From the NCBI GenBank assembly GCA_016287995.1, contig JAEEXW010000104.1, positions 1 through 8,300 of the forward strand: DNA of 8,300 bases, read 5' to 3'. The translations under genes were made by a program, and so were the position numbers. Shown here in pieces: positions 1 through 7,609 of the stretch. The stretch is from Bacteroidales bacterium. GTDB lineage: Bacteria; Bacteroidota; Bacteroidia; Bacteroidales; UBA3824. Under the pieces are notes generated by a model that was given only the letters and a program-made list of their open reading frames with translations, was not told the DNA's origin and did not search any database. Positions within the stretch are counted from its first letter, which is position 1. Each line of letters begins with the position of its first letter.

Positions 1-914
1 GGTGTAGGGCTTTGCTTTTGGCGGGCGAGGGGCTGATAGCGGCACTTGCCAAGGTTGTCAAAAAAGAGTTTGGAAAAGTCAAAATCTTTTGTGATATGGC
101 TTGGGTTTTGACGGGGTTGTTTTTTTCGTTTTTGTTTTTCGGGCATTGGCGCTTTGATATGGTTGGTCTCGGCACATTGTTTTCGGCGGTTTACGTTGGC
201 TTTGTGGTGAGGTTTTGTTCAAAGCATACACCGTGGTTGGAGAAGTTTTTTGCCGAAGATAATTCTATTGAAGACCCTCTCATTTTTGAAACCAAGGAAA
301 TCAACACTTTGCCTTTGGTGATAACTATTGCCAGAATGCACGGTAGCGGTGGACACGAAATTGGTCAGAAAGTTGCTGAACGGTTGGGCATAAAGTTTTA
401 TGATAAGGAAATCATCAACAAAACCGCCGAAACTCTCGGTATTTCAAAAAAAGACGTTGAAGATAAAGACCAGTTTATTTCCGATGCTTCGTTTTTAGAG
501 TATATTATAACTGATAACGGCATTTCCAAAGAGAAATATACGGGGCGCGACGGAGCAATATTTCTTACTCAGAGCCGCATAATCAAGGAGGCGGCAATGG
601 AATCGTGCGTGATAATAGGGCGTTGTGCGGATTATGTTCTAAAAGACAGACCTTGCTGTTTGAATGTTTTTATCCGCAGTAGCGAGGATTTTGCCGTTAA
701 AATGGTTACGGCAAGCACACAACTCAAAGAGAGTCAGGCACGAGAGGTTATCCGCATAAAAAATCGCGCCCGTGCCAATCATTACGAAAAATATACGGGG
801 CTTCAATGGCAAAACCCCGATCATTACGACATCGTTATTAACACTGCCAAAATCGGTATTGATACTTCCGTAGATTTAATTTGCAACGCAGTAAAAGTAT
901 TTTTTGAAAGGTAA
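1..914 (+). CDS. YczE/DUF6198-type membrane protein fused to cytidylate-kinase-like domain (5' end missing)
   Basis: The reading frame is open to the left edge (first full codon at 3), so this is the 3' part of a longer gene. The TTG at 12 is not a convincing start; residues are numbered from it. Residues 1-72 resemble the end of YczE/YitT-type membrane proteins: an AGEGL motif, a KIFCDM segment, then two hydrophobic stretches (about 28-44 and 50-68), the second with the GLGTLFSAVYVG pattern. Residues 102-300 form a cytidylate-kinase-like domain: a P-loop-like MHGSGGHEIG (109-118), the FYDKEII segment (129-135), a GRCADYVL motif (203-210) and a late Arg-rich stretch before YTGLQW (261-266). 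The family is related to CMP kinases, but I know of no firmly established substrate for these fused forms. By inference it is a membrane-tethered nucleotide-binding protein with the kinase domain in the cytoplasm. I am confident of the kinase-like domain and fairly confident of the membrane family. Confidence 0.85.
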   Translation, partial: CRALLLAGEGLIAALAKVVKKEFGKVKIFCDMAWVLTGLFFSFLFFGHWRFDMVGLGTLFSAVYVGFVVRFCSKHTPWLEKFFAEDNSIEDPLIFETKEINTLPLVITIARMHGSGGHEIGQKVAERLGIKFYDKEIINKTAETLGISKKDVEDKDQFISDASFLEYIITDNGISKEKYTGRDGAIFLTQSRIIKEAAMESCVIIGRCADYVLKDRPCCLNVFIRSSEDFAVKMVTASTQLKESQAREVIRIKNRARANHYEKYTGLQWQNPDHYDIVINTAKIGIDTSVDLICNAVKVFFER

Positions 915-944
915 AAAAATAATTGTCAGTCAAAACTCTGCCAT

Positions 945-977
945 TTTGTCATAAAAAATATTTCGGTACGCACTTTG
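945..977 (+). promoter_or_regulatory. Weak candidate Bacteroidota-type promoter for htpG
   Basis: TTTG at 945-948 is followed after 21 bases by GCACTTTG at 970-977. This fits the Bacteroidota layout of TTTG plus TAnnTTTG except that the TA of the second box is missing. It would place the transcript start near 984. An alternative second box is ATAGTTTG at 978-985, but its spacing from the first box is too long. The 112-base gap needs a promoter because htpG is usually transcribed on its own, yet neither match is strong. Confidence 0.25.
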
Positions 978-1026
978 ATAGTTTGGCATATAGATAATTA
1001 AAATTTTAAAAATTAAGGATAAAAAA

Positions 1027-3090
1027 ATGGCAACAGGAAAAATTGGTATTACGAGTGAAAACATTTTCCCCGTAATTAAAAAGTTTCTTTATTCCGAACA
1101 GGAAATATTTTTAAGAGAGTTGATCTCTAATGCAGTTGACGCTACAACAAAAGTAAAAGCCCTTGCAAGAAAAGGCGAATTAAAAGAAGAACTCGGCGAT
1201 TTAACAGTCAGAGTATCAGTTGATAAAGATAAAAAAACGATTACCGTTTCAGACCGCGGTATCGGTATGAGTGAAGAAGAAGTAGATAAATACATCAATC
1301 AGATTGCATTCTCTTCGGCAGGTGAGTTTTTGGAGAAATACAAGGATTCTATTGATGCAATTATCGGACATTTTGGTCTGGGTTTTTATTCTGCTTTTAT
1401 GGTGTCAGAAAAAGTAGAAATCGTGACAAAATCATGGCAGTCTGACAAAAAGGCAGTGCGTTGGTCATGCGATGGCAGTCCAGAATATACTATGGAAGAG
1501 GCTGACAAAACCGATAGAGGTACTGACATTATTCTTCATATTGACAACGATTCTACTGAATACTTGGAAGACAGCAAGATAGAAGAACTTTTGAAAAAAT
1601 ATTGTCTTTTCCTTCCCGTGCCAATCGGATTCGGCAAAGAAAAAGAGTGGAAAGATGACAAATACGTTGAAACCGGCAAAGATAAAATCATCAATGATAC
1701 CGACCCGTTGTGGCTAAAAAAACCGGTTGACGTTAAGGAAGAAGATTACAAAGCATTCTACAAAAAACTTTATCCGGGAACATTTGAAGATCCGCTTTTC
1801 AATATTCACTTGAATGTTGATTACCCATTTAATTTGACTGGTATTCTTTACTTCCCGAAAATCCGCACAAACCTCGAAATTCAAAAGAACAAAATCCAAC
1901 TCTATTGTAATCAGGTATTTGTAACGGATTCTGTTGAAGGTATCGTGCCGGAATTTTTGACGCTTTTGCACGGCGTTTTGGATTCACCCGATATTCCGCT
2001 TAACGTTTCAAGAAGTTATTTGCAGTCTGACTCTAACGTTAAAAAGATTTCAAACCACATTACGAAAAAGGTTGCTGACAAATTGTCAGATATTTTCAAA
2101 AACAACCGCGAAGATTTGGAGAAAAAATGGGACGATCTTAAACTTTTCATTCAGTACGGTATGTTGACGAATGAGAAATTTTACGATTCGGCAAAAGATT
2201 TTTACCTCTTCAAAAATACTGACGGAAAATGGTTTACGCTCGAAGAGTACAAAAACATCGTCAAAGACAACCAGACTGACAAAAACAAAACCGTCATCTT
2301 CCTTTATGCAACTGACAAAGAGGCACAGTACAGTTTCATCGAGGCTGCAAAATCAAAGGCTTACGACGTTTTGATTCTTGATTCGGCATTTGACGCGCAT
2401 TTTGTAAACCAGTTGGAGCAGAAAAATTCCGACATCAGGTTTATGCGTGTTGACTCCGACACTCTTGACAAACTTATCAGAAAAGAGGACGCTCCTAAAT
2501 CATCGCTTACTGACAGTCAGAAAACTGACATTTCGGCAGTCTTTAATTCTCAAACACCGAAAAATACAAAAATGAATTTTACGGTTGAGTTTGACAGTTT
2601 GTCGGCGGAGGATTTGCCTGTAATGGTTACACAGTCGGAGTTTATGCGCAGAATGAAAGATATGGGCAAGATGGGCGGACCGGAGTCAAGTTTCTACAAC
2701 AATCTGCCTGATAATCTTAATCTTGTGGTCAACGAAAACCACCCTGTCGTAAAAGAACTTTTCCAGGACGTTGCTGACAAAACGGCTGCTTCGGTTGCTC
2801 CTTTTGACGGCGAGTTGAAAGGTTTGAAAGCCGACCTCGAAAGTCTTGAAAAACTCACGAAAGACAAAAAAGAGGAAGAAATAACTTCGGAAGAAAAAGC
2901 CAAGAAAGAAGAACTTCAAAAGAAGATTTCTGAGGTTGAAAACAACCGAAAGAAAGTTTTTGAAGATTATGCCGCTTCTAACATCAAGGTTAAACAGTTG
3001 ATAGACTTAGCGTTGCTTGCTAACAATATGCTTAAAGGCGAAGACCTTGCAAAATTCGTTAAACGCAGCGTAGAGTTTGTCGGAAAATAA
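1027..3090 (+). CDS. htpG: Molecular chaperone HtpG (bacterial Hsp90)
   Basis: Full-length, 687 residues, a normal size for Bacteroidota HtpG. It is a cytoplasmic ATP-dependent dimeric chaperone of the GHKL ATPase fold that remodels client proteins. The ATP site is complete: RELISNAVDA (30-39) with the catalytic Glu31 and Mg-binding Asn35, DRGIGM (76-81), and the lid/glycine motif GHFGLGFYSAFM (114-125). The middle domain carries SRSYLQ (328-333), whose Arg329 corresponds to the arginine that contacts the ATP gamma-phosphate. The C-terminal part has a lysine/glutamate-rich stretch (about 605-645) and ends without the eukaryotic MEEVD tail, as expected for bacteria. The ATG at 1027 is preceded by a modest AAGGA at 1015-1019, and the protein begins at the family's usual N-terminus. 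It is followed by a strong terminator, so it is probably monocistronic. No frameshift or missing key residue is seen. Confidence 0.98.
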   Translation: MATGKIGITSENIFPVIKKFLYSEQEIFLRELISNAVDATTKVKALARKGELKEELGDLTVRVSVDKDKKTITVSDRGIGMSEEEVDKYINQIAFSSAGEFLEKYKDSIDAIIGHFGLGFYSAFMVSEKVEIVTKSWQSDKKAVRWSCDGSPEYTMEEADKTDRGTDIILHIDNDSTEYLEDSKIEELLKKYCLFLPVPIGFGKEKEWKDDKYVETGKDKIINDTDPLWLKKPVDVKEEDYKAFYKKLYPGTFEDPLFNIHLNVDYPFNLTGILYFPKIRTNLEIQKNKIQLYCNQVFVTDSVEGIVPEFLTLLHGVLDSPDIPLNVSRSYLQSDSNVKKISNHITKKVADKLSDIFKNNREDLEKKWDDLKLFIQYGMLTNEKFYDSAKDFYLFKNTDGKWFTLEEYKNIVKDNQTDKNKTVIFLYATDKEAQYSFIEAAKSKAYDVLILDSAFDAHFVNQLEQKNSDIRFMRVDSDTLDKLIRKEDAPKSSLTDSQKTDISAVFNSQTPKNTKMNFTVEFDSLSAEDLPVMVTQSEFMRRMKDMGKMGGPESSFYNNLPDNLNLVVNENHPVVKELFQDVADKTAASVAPFDGELKGLKADLESLEKLTKDKKEEEITSEEKAKKEELQKKISEVENNRKKVFEDYAASNIKVKQLIDLALLANNMLKGEDLAKFVKRSVEFVGK

Positions 3091-3111
3091 AAAAAACAGA
3101 AAATTAATTAT

Positions 3112-3149
3112 AAGGGATTGTCTTAAATTCTTGGGACAATCCCTTTTTT
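3112..3149 (+). terminator. Intrinsic terminator after htpG
   Basis: A perfect 11-bp stem, AAGGGATTGTC (3112-3122) pairing with GACAATCCCTT (3135-3145), encloses a 12-base loop and runs into six T's at 3144-3149. It lies 22 bases past the htpG stop and 3 bases before the end of the convergent minus-strand gene. On the minus strand the same stem is followed by AT-rich sequence with a weaker T run, so it could also stop the receptor operon, less efficiently. Confidence 0.92.
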
Positions 3150-3151
3150 GT

Positions 3152-3817
3152 TTAATTTCCGTCCTTTAAATCGATGATAAGTACACCGTTAGCACTTCTG
3201 CTGCCGTAAATTGCCGCGCTACCGTCTTTTAACAGCGAAATATCTTTAATATCACATGGTGAAATATAACTGATGTCGTCTCTAATCTGACCGTTAACGA
3301 CGTAAGTCGCACAAGGTGAGCCGTATAGAGTATTAATTCCGCGGACTATGATGCAGCCGTCACGAGTAATAGTTACGCCGGCAAAACGCTCACGGATTAA
3401 TTCATGTATATTCAAATACGAGCAAAAATTCCGTCCGTTTTTGATATGTTCAATGGCTTGTGTACGGTCTTTTTCGTTTATATAACCGTATCCGATGGCA
3501 ATGTCAACGCTTTTTTCCGTGTTGATGAAGTTTAATTTTACGGAAATCGTGTCTTTGGTTTTGTCGTTAATGTGGAGGCGCTTAGTGTGGAAACTTTTTG
3601 CTTTAATCGAGAGTTTGTCTTTTTTCAGGCTGACGATAGTGAATTCTCCGACAGAGTCAGTAGCAACTGCGGCTTTGGATTTTTGAGCCGATACTATAAT
3701 GCCGGAAACCGGTAAGTCGTTCAAAACGAACACTTTACCGGTTATGGTTTTGGTTTGTTGGGCGTATGTGCCCAAACAGACCAAAAGTAAAATTTGTAGT
3801 AGTAATGTCTTTTTCAT
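3152..3817 (-). CDS. Exported SusC-type plug-domain protein lacking a barrel
   Basis: 221 residues. An N-terminal signal peptide (1-19: two lysines, a leucine-rich core, then TYA before QQ) sends it to the periplasm. No lipobox is present. Residues about 24-95 resemble a carboxypeptidase-D regulatory-like domain (ITGKVF, VSGIIVSAQ, FTIVSLKK). Residues about 130-217 are a TonB-dependent receptor plug of the SusC type: RERFAGVTIT, IIVRGINTLYG, YVVNGQI, DIKDISLLKDGSAAIYG and SANGVLII match the family's consecutive motifs. In SusC these are followed by several hundred barrel residues; here the gene stops four codons after the last plug motif. The mature part has four cysteines (132, 155, 169, 188), unusual for such plugs. 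It lies 20 bases downstream of the receptor gene on the same strand, so the two are very probably co-transcribed. It could be an accessory to that receptor, or the preserved front half of a lost SusC. Family assignment is firm; function is not known. Confidence 0.88.
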   Translation of the reverse strand: MKKTLLLQILLLVCLGTYAQQTKTITGKVFVLNDLPVSGIIVSAQKSKAAVATDSVGEFTIVSLKKDKLSIKAKSFHTKRLHINDKTKDTISVKLNFINTEKSVDIAIGYGYINEKDRTQAIEHIKNGRNFCSYLNIHELIRERFAGVTITRDGCIIVRGINTLYGSPCATYVVNGQIRDDISYISPCDIKDISLLKDGSAAIYGSRSANGVLIIDLKDGN

Positions 3818-3837
3818 AATATATATTTTTTTAAGTG

Positions 3838-6264
3838 TTACATTCCCGGAACATCGCTGCTGCCTTTTTCGCTTTTTGAAAAATCGTCGTTTTCGATAGT
3901 TTTATTTGTCTTTTTAACGTTGATGTGTCCGCCGAAACGCCATGAAGCCGAAACTCCGATGTTAGCGATCTTGAATTTTATGTCGGAAGAATTTCTGAAA
4001 TCGCTGCCCTGAGAATAATTCGTCATTTTCAAATATTTTCCGTCTTTAAGAGAAAGCGTTCCCGAACAAGTTATGCTCAAACGGTCGTTGCAAAAATCCT
4101 TTCCGACTGAGAAATTTCCGATTGCAAGCCCGTCTCTGTAACCTTGCAAATTGTAACTTCTTGTTGAGAAAAAGCAGCCTACGCTTGCTTTAACATTTGC
4201 CGGGAAAGTATACATAAAACTTGCGTAACCATTTGATTGCCAGCCGTGATTTTTGGCATCAATAGCCTCGTTTTTATAATCAACGTAACTTAGTCTGTAA
4301 TTGGTTGAAAAACGTGCATTCTTCGTGATGTTGTAATTGTAATAGATGTTGAGCGAAGTGTTTGCGTTTTCCGTCAAGTTGTCGTAAGTACTGTTGAGAA
4401 GGTTGTCAAGATAAAACGAGTATTGCGAAATTCCGTTTTTGCAGAACGTGTGTCTTAAATTGAGATTTATGCTGTGTTTGGGCGAAAAATATCCGTATGA
4501 CAAACCAAAATTATGAACCTTTTCACAATCAAGACCCGTGTTACCGTAACTTACTGACAGCGGTGAAATATTCCTGAACGGATTCAACTGTTCTTCTCTC
4601 GGACGGCTGATTCTCATGTTGTAAGTAAAGTTGATGTTCTGTTGCATCGAAATTGCATACGTTGCCGCAAAAGTTGGAACAAGGTTGCCGTAATCTTTGT
4701 CAAAATCCTTGCCGTTGCCTTTTTTGTAGTCAGTATTCAAGAATGTGTATTCGTAACGTAAACCGGCTTTGAGATTCACTTTTTTTATCTGCTGAGAAAA
4801 TTGTGTGTAAGCCGCCGCAATATTGTCAACGTATTTTAAATCAAAACTTTGCGTCTCGTCATAAACGTAATTTCCTTCGATGTCAGAATTGTAGTAATCG
4901 CCTTTTGAAGATTTGGGGCGGATAATGTATTTTGCGCCTGCTTCCATACTGAGATTTTTGCTTAGCGGCGACGAATAATCCAACTGCAAAGTATGTTCAC
5001 CGCTGCGGCCGTTGTTGTCGGATTTTTTGCCTGAAAAGTCGTAAGGGCTTGAAATCAAACTGTTTGCACCGATTGTTTTGTCGTTGGTCTTGTCCACACC
5101 GTCCCACATTTCGTAAGAAAAAGTGAGTGTTTTTTCGGGATTTGATTTAAAAGTGTGCTGATAGTCAATTCCAGCCCAATAGCCGCTGTAAACGGATTTG
5201 TTGGAAGTGAGATTCTCGGTCGTAAATTCGTTGTTGACAAGGTATTCCATGGAGCCGTTGCGCTTAGAGCCCCAATACTCATAACCGCCGTTAATTGAGA
5301 TAAGATTCAGAGAGTCAATCTCGTAACTTGCTTCAAAACCTACATCGCCGAAAGTATTTTTATTAGTTGACTTTGAGGTAGAAACGGTGTTGTAATCGCT
5401 GCCGGAGGTAATTTGTGTGTTAAGTCCGGTGAACTCCATATCGTTTTCGCTAAGGAAAAGTTTTGCATTGACACTTGCCGTAACTTTGCCTTTCTGAATC
5501 GAAAAATCGCCACCGTAACTTTCTCTTGTTGTGCCTTTTTCAGCGCGGATAGTGCCGGAAGTCTGGTTCATTTTCTGTTTTTTGTCGGTGATGAGGTTGA
5601 TGATTCCGCCTGCACCTTCGGCATCGTATTTTGCTCCGGGGTCGGTGATTACCTCAATGTTTTTAACGCTTGAAGCCGGCATTGCTTTGAGCGATTCGCT
5701 TGGACGTGATGTCAGAAGCGTGTTTTTTTTGCCGTTAACAAAAACCTGAAAACTCGAATTGCCGTTAATTGATATGTTGTCTTGACCGTCAACAGTTACC
5801 ATCGGCACTTTTCTTAACATATCAAGAACGGTTGATGTCTTGTTTTCGGGGTCGGCTTCGGCGTTGTATTTCATTTTTCCGGCCTCTGCCGTAACGAGTT
5901 GTTTTACAGCCACTACTTCAACCGTACCGAGAGTGTCAACTAAGTCTTGCATTAGGATTTTACCAAAGTCTAAGACTTTTTCGCCTTTGAGGGTAAACGG
6001 TTTGATAATAGTCTGTTTTCCTGTTGAACGGATTGTGATGACGTAGTTGCCTTTGCTCTTGATAGAGCCTGAAAACGAGCCGTCAACCTCCGTGATACCT
6101 GTCATGGCGAAATTTGTTAAATCGCCTTCTTTTGTAACTGCAACGGTTGCGAAAGGTACGCCTTCTTTTGAAAGCGAATCCAACAAAACTCCCTTAACCG
6201 TGGTTTGCGCAAAACTTATTGTTGCCGCAAAAACCAAAACTGTGATAGCTAAAATCTTTTTCAT
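3838..6264 (-). CDS. TonB-dependent receptor, outer-membrane beta-barrel family (OMP_b-brl_3 type)
   Basis: 808 residues. The frame is open up to 6336, but I start it at the ATG at 6262-6264: this gives a clean signal peptide (MKKILAITVLVFAATISFA) and puts the promoter box at 6292-6299 upstream instead of inside the gene. Order: signal peptide 1-19; carboxypeptidase-regulatory-like beta domain about 21-105 (VKGVLLDS, GVPFATVAV, DGSFSGSI); a TonB-box-like GTVEVVAV (113-120); plug domain about 125-227 (MLRKVPMVTVDG, INGNSSFQVFVNGKK, VKNIEVITDPGAKYDAEGAG); then alternating aromatic beta strands to about 780, the last being GVSASWRFGG. A hydrophilic tail of about 29 residues ends the protein, common in this family. 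It acts in the outer membrane, importing or binding an unknown ligand with TonB/ExbBD energy. No SusD partner is adjacent, so a SusCD-type glycan system is not indicated. It is the first gene of a two-gene operon with the plug protein. Confidence 0.93.
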   Translation of the reverse strand: MKKILAITVLVFAATISFAQTTVKGVLLDSLSKEGVPFATVAVTKEGDLTNFAMTGITEVDGSFSGSIKSKGNYVITIRSTGKQTIIKPFTLKGEKVLDFGKILMQDLVDTLGTVEVVAVKQLVTAEAGKMKYNAEADPENKTSTVLDMLRKVPMVTVDGQDNISINGNSSFQVFVNGKKNTLLTSRPSESLKAMPASSVKNIEVITDPGAKYDAEGAGGIINLITDKKQKMNQTSGTIRAEKGTTRESYGGDFSIQKGKVTASVNAKLFLSENDMEFTGLNTQITSGSDYNTVSTSKSTNKNTFGDVGFEASYEIDSLNLISINGGYEYWGSKRNGSMEYLVNNEFTTENLTSNKSVYSGYWAGIDYQHTFKSNPEKTLTFSYEMWDGVDKTNDKTIGANSLISSPYDFSGKKSDNNGRSGEHTLQLDYSSPLSKNLSMEAGAKYIIRPKSSKGDYYNSDIEGNYVYDETQSFDLKYVDNIAAAYTQFSQQIKKVNLKAGLRYEYTFLNTDYKKGNGKDFDKDYGNLVPTFAATYAISMQQNINFTYNMRISRPREEQLNPFRNISPLSVSYGNTGLDCEKVHNFGLSYGYFSPKHSINLNLRHTFCKNGISQYSFYLDNLLNSTYDNLTENANTSLNIYYNYNITKNARFSTNYRLSYVDYKNEAIDAKNHGWQSNGYASFMYTFPANVKASVGCFFSTRSYNLQGYRDGLAIGNFSVGKDFCNDRLSITCSGTLSLKDGKYLKMTNYSQGSDFRNSSDIKFKIANIGVSASWRFGGHINVKKTNKTIENDDFSKSEKGSSDVPGM

Positions 6265-6291
6265 AACTTTTTTATATATTTGATTACGGTA

Positions 6292-6299
6292 CAAAGGTA
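6292..6299 (-). promoter_or_regulatory. Bacteroidota promoter -7 box for the receptor operon
   Basis: The minus strand reads TACCTTTG here, a perfect TAnnTTTG match. With the last G at -7, transcription would begin near 6285 and leave a 21-base leader before the ATG at 6264. No TTTG is seen 19-21 bases further upstream; that stretch is A-rich on the minus strand, so an upstream A-tract element may stand in for the -33 box. There is no Shine-Dalgarno sequence, which is normal for the phylum. Confidence 0.65.
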
Positions 6300-6323
6300 A
6301 AGTTAAAATGGATATGAAATTTT

Positions 6324-6361
6324 TTTTTTCGACCAATTCCTTAGTTTTTTCGACGAAAAAA
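6324..6361. repeat. Paired TTTTTTCGAC direct repeats and a short palindrome upstream of the receptor operon
   Basis: TTTTTTCGAC occurs at 6324-6333 and again at 6345-6354, 21 bases apart, about two helical turns. The second copy is the left half of a 17-base palindrome, TTTTTTCG-A-CGAAAAAA (6345-6361). Both copies lie roughly 40-70 bases upstream of the inferred receptor transcript start. They could be an operator, an upstream promoter element or simply phased A-tracts that bend DNA. No function is demonstrated by the sequence. Confidence 0.4.
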
Positions 6362-6490
6362 AATTATCGAGGTTTAATTTGATGTTTTTTTATATGAATA
6401 AATCTTCAAGTGGTAAGTATTGAACATCTGCGGAATATTCGTTTTTTTGGCTGCATTTTTGGGTAGTTTTAGCGGATTACCATTAATTTT

Positions 6491-6522
6491 TTTGCACAAT
6501 TCTTTTAAATCATTTATTTTTG
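6491..6522 (+). promoter_or_regulatory. Consensus Bacteroidota promoter for the Rpn-family gene
   Basis: TTTG at 6491-6494 and TATTTTTG at 6515-6522 are separated by exactly 20 bases, an exact match to the TTTG-N19-21-TAnnTTTG consensus of the primary sigma factor in this phylum. The transcript start is predicted near 6529, giving a 22-base leader before the ATG at 6551 with no clear Shine-Dalgarno sequence. It is the best promoter in the window and faces away from the receptor-operon promoter across a shared 286-base intergenic region. Confidence 0.75.
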
Positions 6523-6550
6523 CGGAGTTAATTTAACAATTCTGGCAATC

Positions 6551-7573
6551 ATGGCAAAAGTTTGTAATCCGATATACGATACCGTTTTTAAATACCTTGT
6601 GGAGGACGAGCGTGTTGCGAAAGTTCTCTTAGGGTGCATTTTGGGTAAAAAAATTGTACATGTTGAGATTAAAGGACATGAAAGTACATATCGCGACGAT
6701 GACAATCAACTTAAACTTTTACGCTTTGATTTTGCGGGTACGATTGAAAATCCCGACGGCACAAAAGAAACTGTTACGATAGAACTACAAAAGGCATCAG
6801 AGCCGGAAGAAGTGATGAGATTTCGCAGTTATTTTGGCATACAGATGGCAAGCAAGTCAAACGCTGACACTATTGTTAAATATCATCGCGACAAAGATAA
6901 AACGCCTTATAATGTCCTTAAGCCGCGCCGTATTTATGGCATTTTTATACTTGGTCATTCGTTAGGCAAGGGTTTTGAATACCCGCTAATTAAAGGTAGT
7001 ACGGTCTTTTACGATGAGGACAACAACGTTTTGAATTTTAAGACGCAATGCGAGTTTCTTAAAGGTATGACCTACGACTTGTATATCATACAACTTCCAT
7101 TTCTGCCCGAACGTCCAAAGAAACCTTTGGAAAAAATGTTGCGTGCTTTCGATCAGCGTTATAAGGTGGAAAACGATGACCGTTACCTTGAACTTACCGA
7201 GGATACAGCCGATTACGACTCTGATTTTAATGTGATATTCAGACGTTTGCTTCATGCCTCAGCAGATGAACAACTACGCCGAAATCTCGACCTTGAAGAT
7301 TATGCCGAACGCTTATGGACAATAAGACAAGCCGAGAGAGAAGATCTTGAGTATGAGTTAAAAGAGAAAAAGCAACTTTTAGCAGAAAAAGATAATCAAT
7401 TGGCAGAGCAGAAAAATCAATTAGCAGAAAAGGATAACCAATTGGCGGAAAAGGATAATCAATTGGTTGCGATGATAAAGTTGTCGGCCTCGCTCGGTGC
7501 AAGTCCAGAAAAGATTGCTACGCAACTTTCTATTTCTATTGATGAGGTGAAACGTGTTTTGTCGCAAAATTAA
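6551..7573 (+). CDS. Rpn-family PD-(D/E)XK nuclease / transposase-like protein
   Basis: 340 residues, complete. The N-terminal 200 residues match the Rpn / PD-(D/E)XK nuclease-family transposase group: NPIYDTVFKYLV at 6-17, LLRFDFAGTI (56-65) with candidate metal ligand Asp60, and VTIELQK (75-81), the ExQ form of the catalytic motif (Glu78, Gln80). FRSYFGIQMASK (91-102) and IYGIFILG (128-135) fit later family segments. Relatives are DNA endonucleases linked to recombination and, in E. coli, to phage defence. Residues about 258-306 form a charged coiled coil with four near-identical LAEKDNQ heptads. A small C-terminal helical segment (SPEKIATQLSISIDEVKRVL, 318-337) resembles a helix-turn-helix and is common at the end of these proteins. 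The gene has its own strong promoter and is followed 75 bases later by a DUF695-like gene. The nuclease core looks intact. The biological role in this genus is unknown. Confidence 0.9.
   Translation: MAKVCNPIYDTVFKYLVEDERVAKVLLGCILGKKIVHVEIKGHESTYRDDDNQLKLLRFDFAGTIENPDGTKETVTIELQKASEPEEVMRFRSYFGIQMASKSNADTIVKYHRDKDKTPYNVLKPRRIYGIFILGHSLGKGFEYPLIKGSTVFYDEDNNVLNFKTQCEFLKGMTYDLYIIQLPFLPERPKKPLEKMLRAFDQRYKVENDDRYLELTEDTADYDSDFNVIFRRLLHASADEQLRRNLDLEDYAERLWTIRQAEREDLEYELKEKKQLLAEKDNQLAEQKNQLAEKDNQLAEKDNQLVAMIKLSASLGASPEKIATQLSISIDEVKRVLSQN
7379..7462 (+). repeat. Four 21-bp tandem repeats encoding coiled-coil heptads
   Basis: Four 21-base units (7379-7399, 7400-7420, 7421-7441, 7442-7462) each encode a version of LAEKDNQ; the second reads LAEQKNQ. 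They differ mainly at third codon positions (tta/ttg, gca/gcg, aaa/aag), so they are not fresh duplications or have diverged under protein-level constraint. Copy-number change would stay in frame and lengthen or shorten the coiled coil by whole heptads. Confidence 0.9.
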
Positions 7574-7609
7574 AGTTTCTTGTGCGGAGGCAAGGATTGT
7601 GTCATCATA

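Noticed and set aside
931..948. Possible hairpin after the kinase-like gene (CAAAA and TTTTG)
   Set aside because: Only five A/T-rich pairs with mismatches beyond them, so it is too weak to call a terminator.
2686..2919. Overlapping minus-strand frames opposite the htpG C-terminal region
   Set aside because: Phe/Ser-rich translations arise from the lysine/glutamate-rich codons of htpG read backwards. There is no promoter or homology.
3838..6264. A SusCD-type glycan utilisation locus
   Set aside because: There is no SusD lipoprotein, glycoside hydrolase or anti-sigma/sigma pair in the window, and the receptor is of the smaller outer-membrane barrel type rather than a SusC of about 1000 residues.
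6265..6336. Upstream extension of the receptor gene to the ATG at 6336 (24 extra residues)
   Set aside because: The extension would put the perfect TAnnTTTG box inside the gene and bury the signal peptide behind a non-signal N-terminus. The ATG at 6264 gives a normal exported protein.
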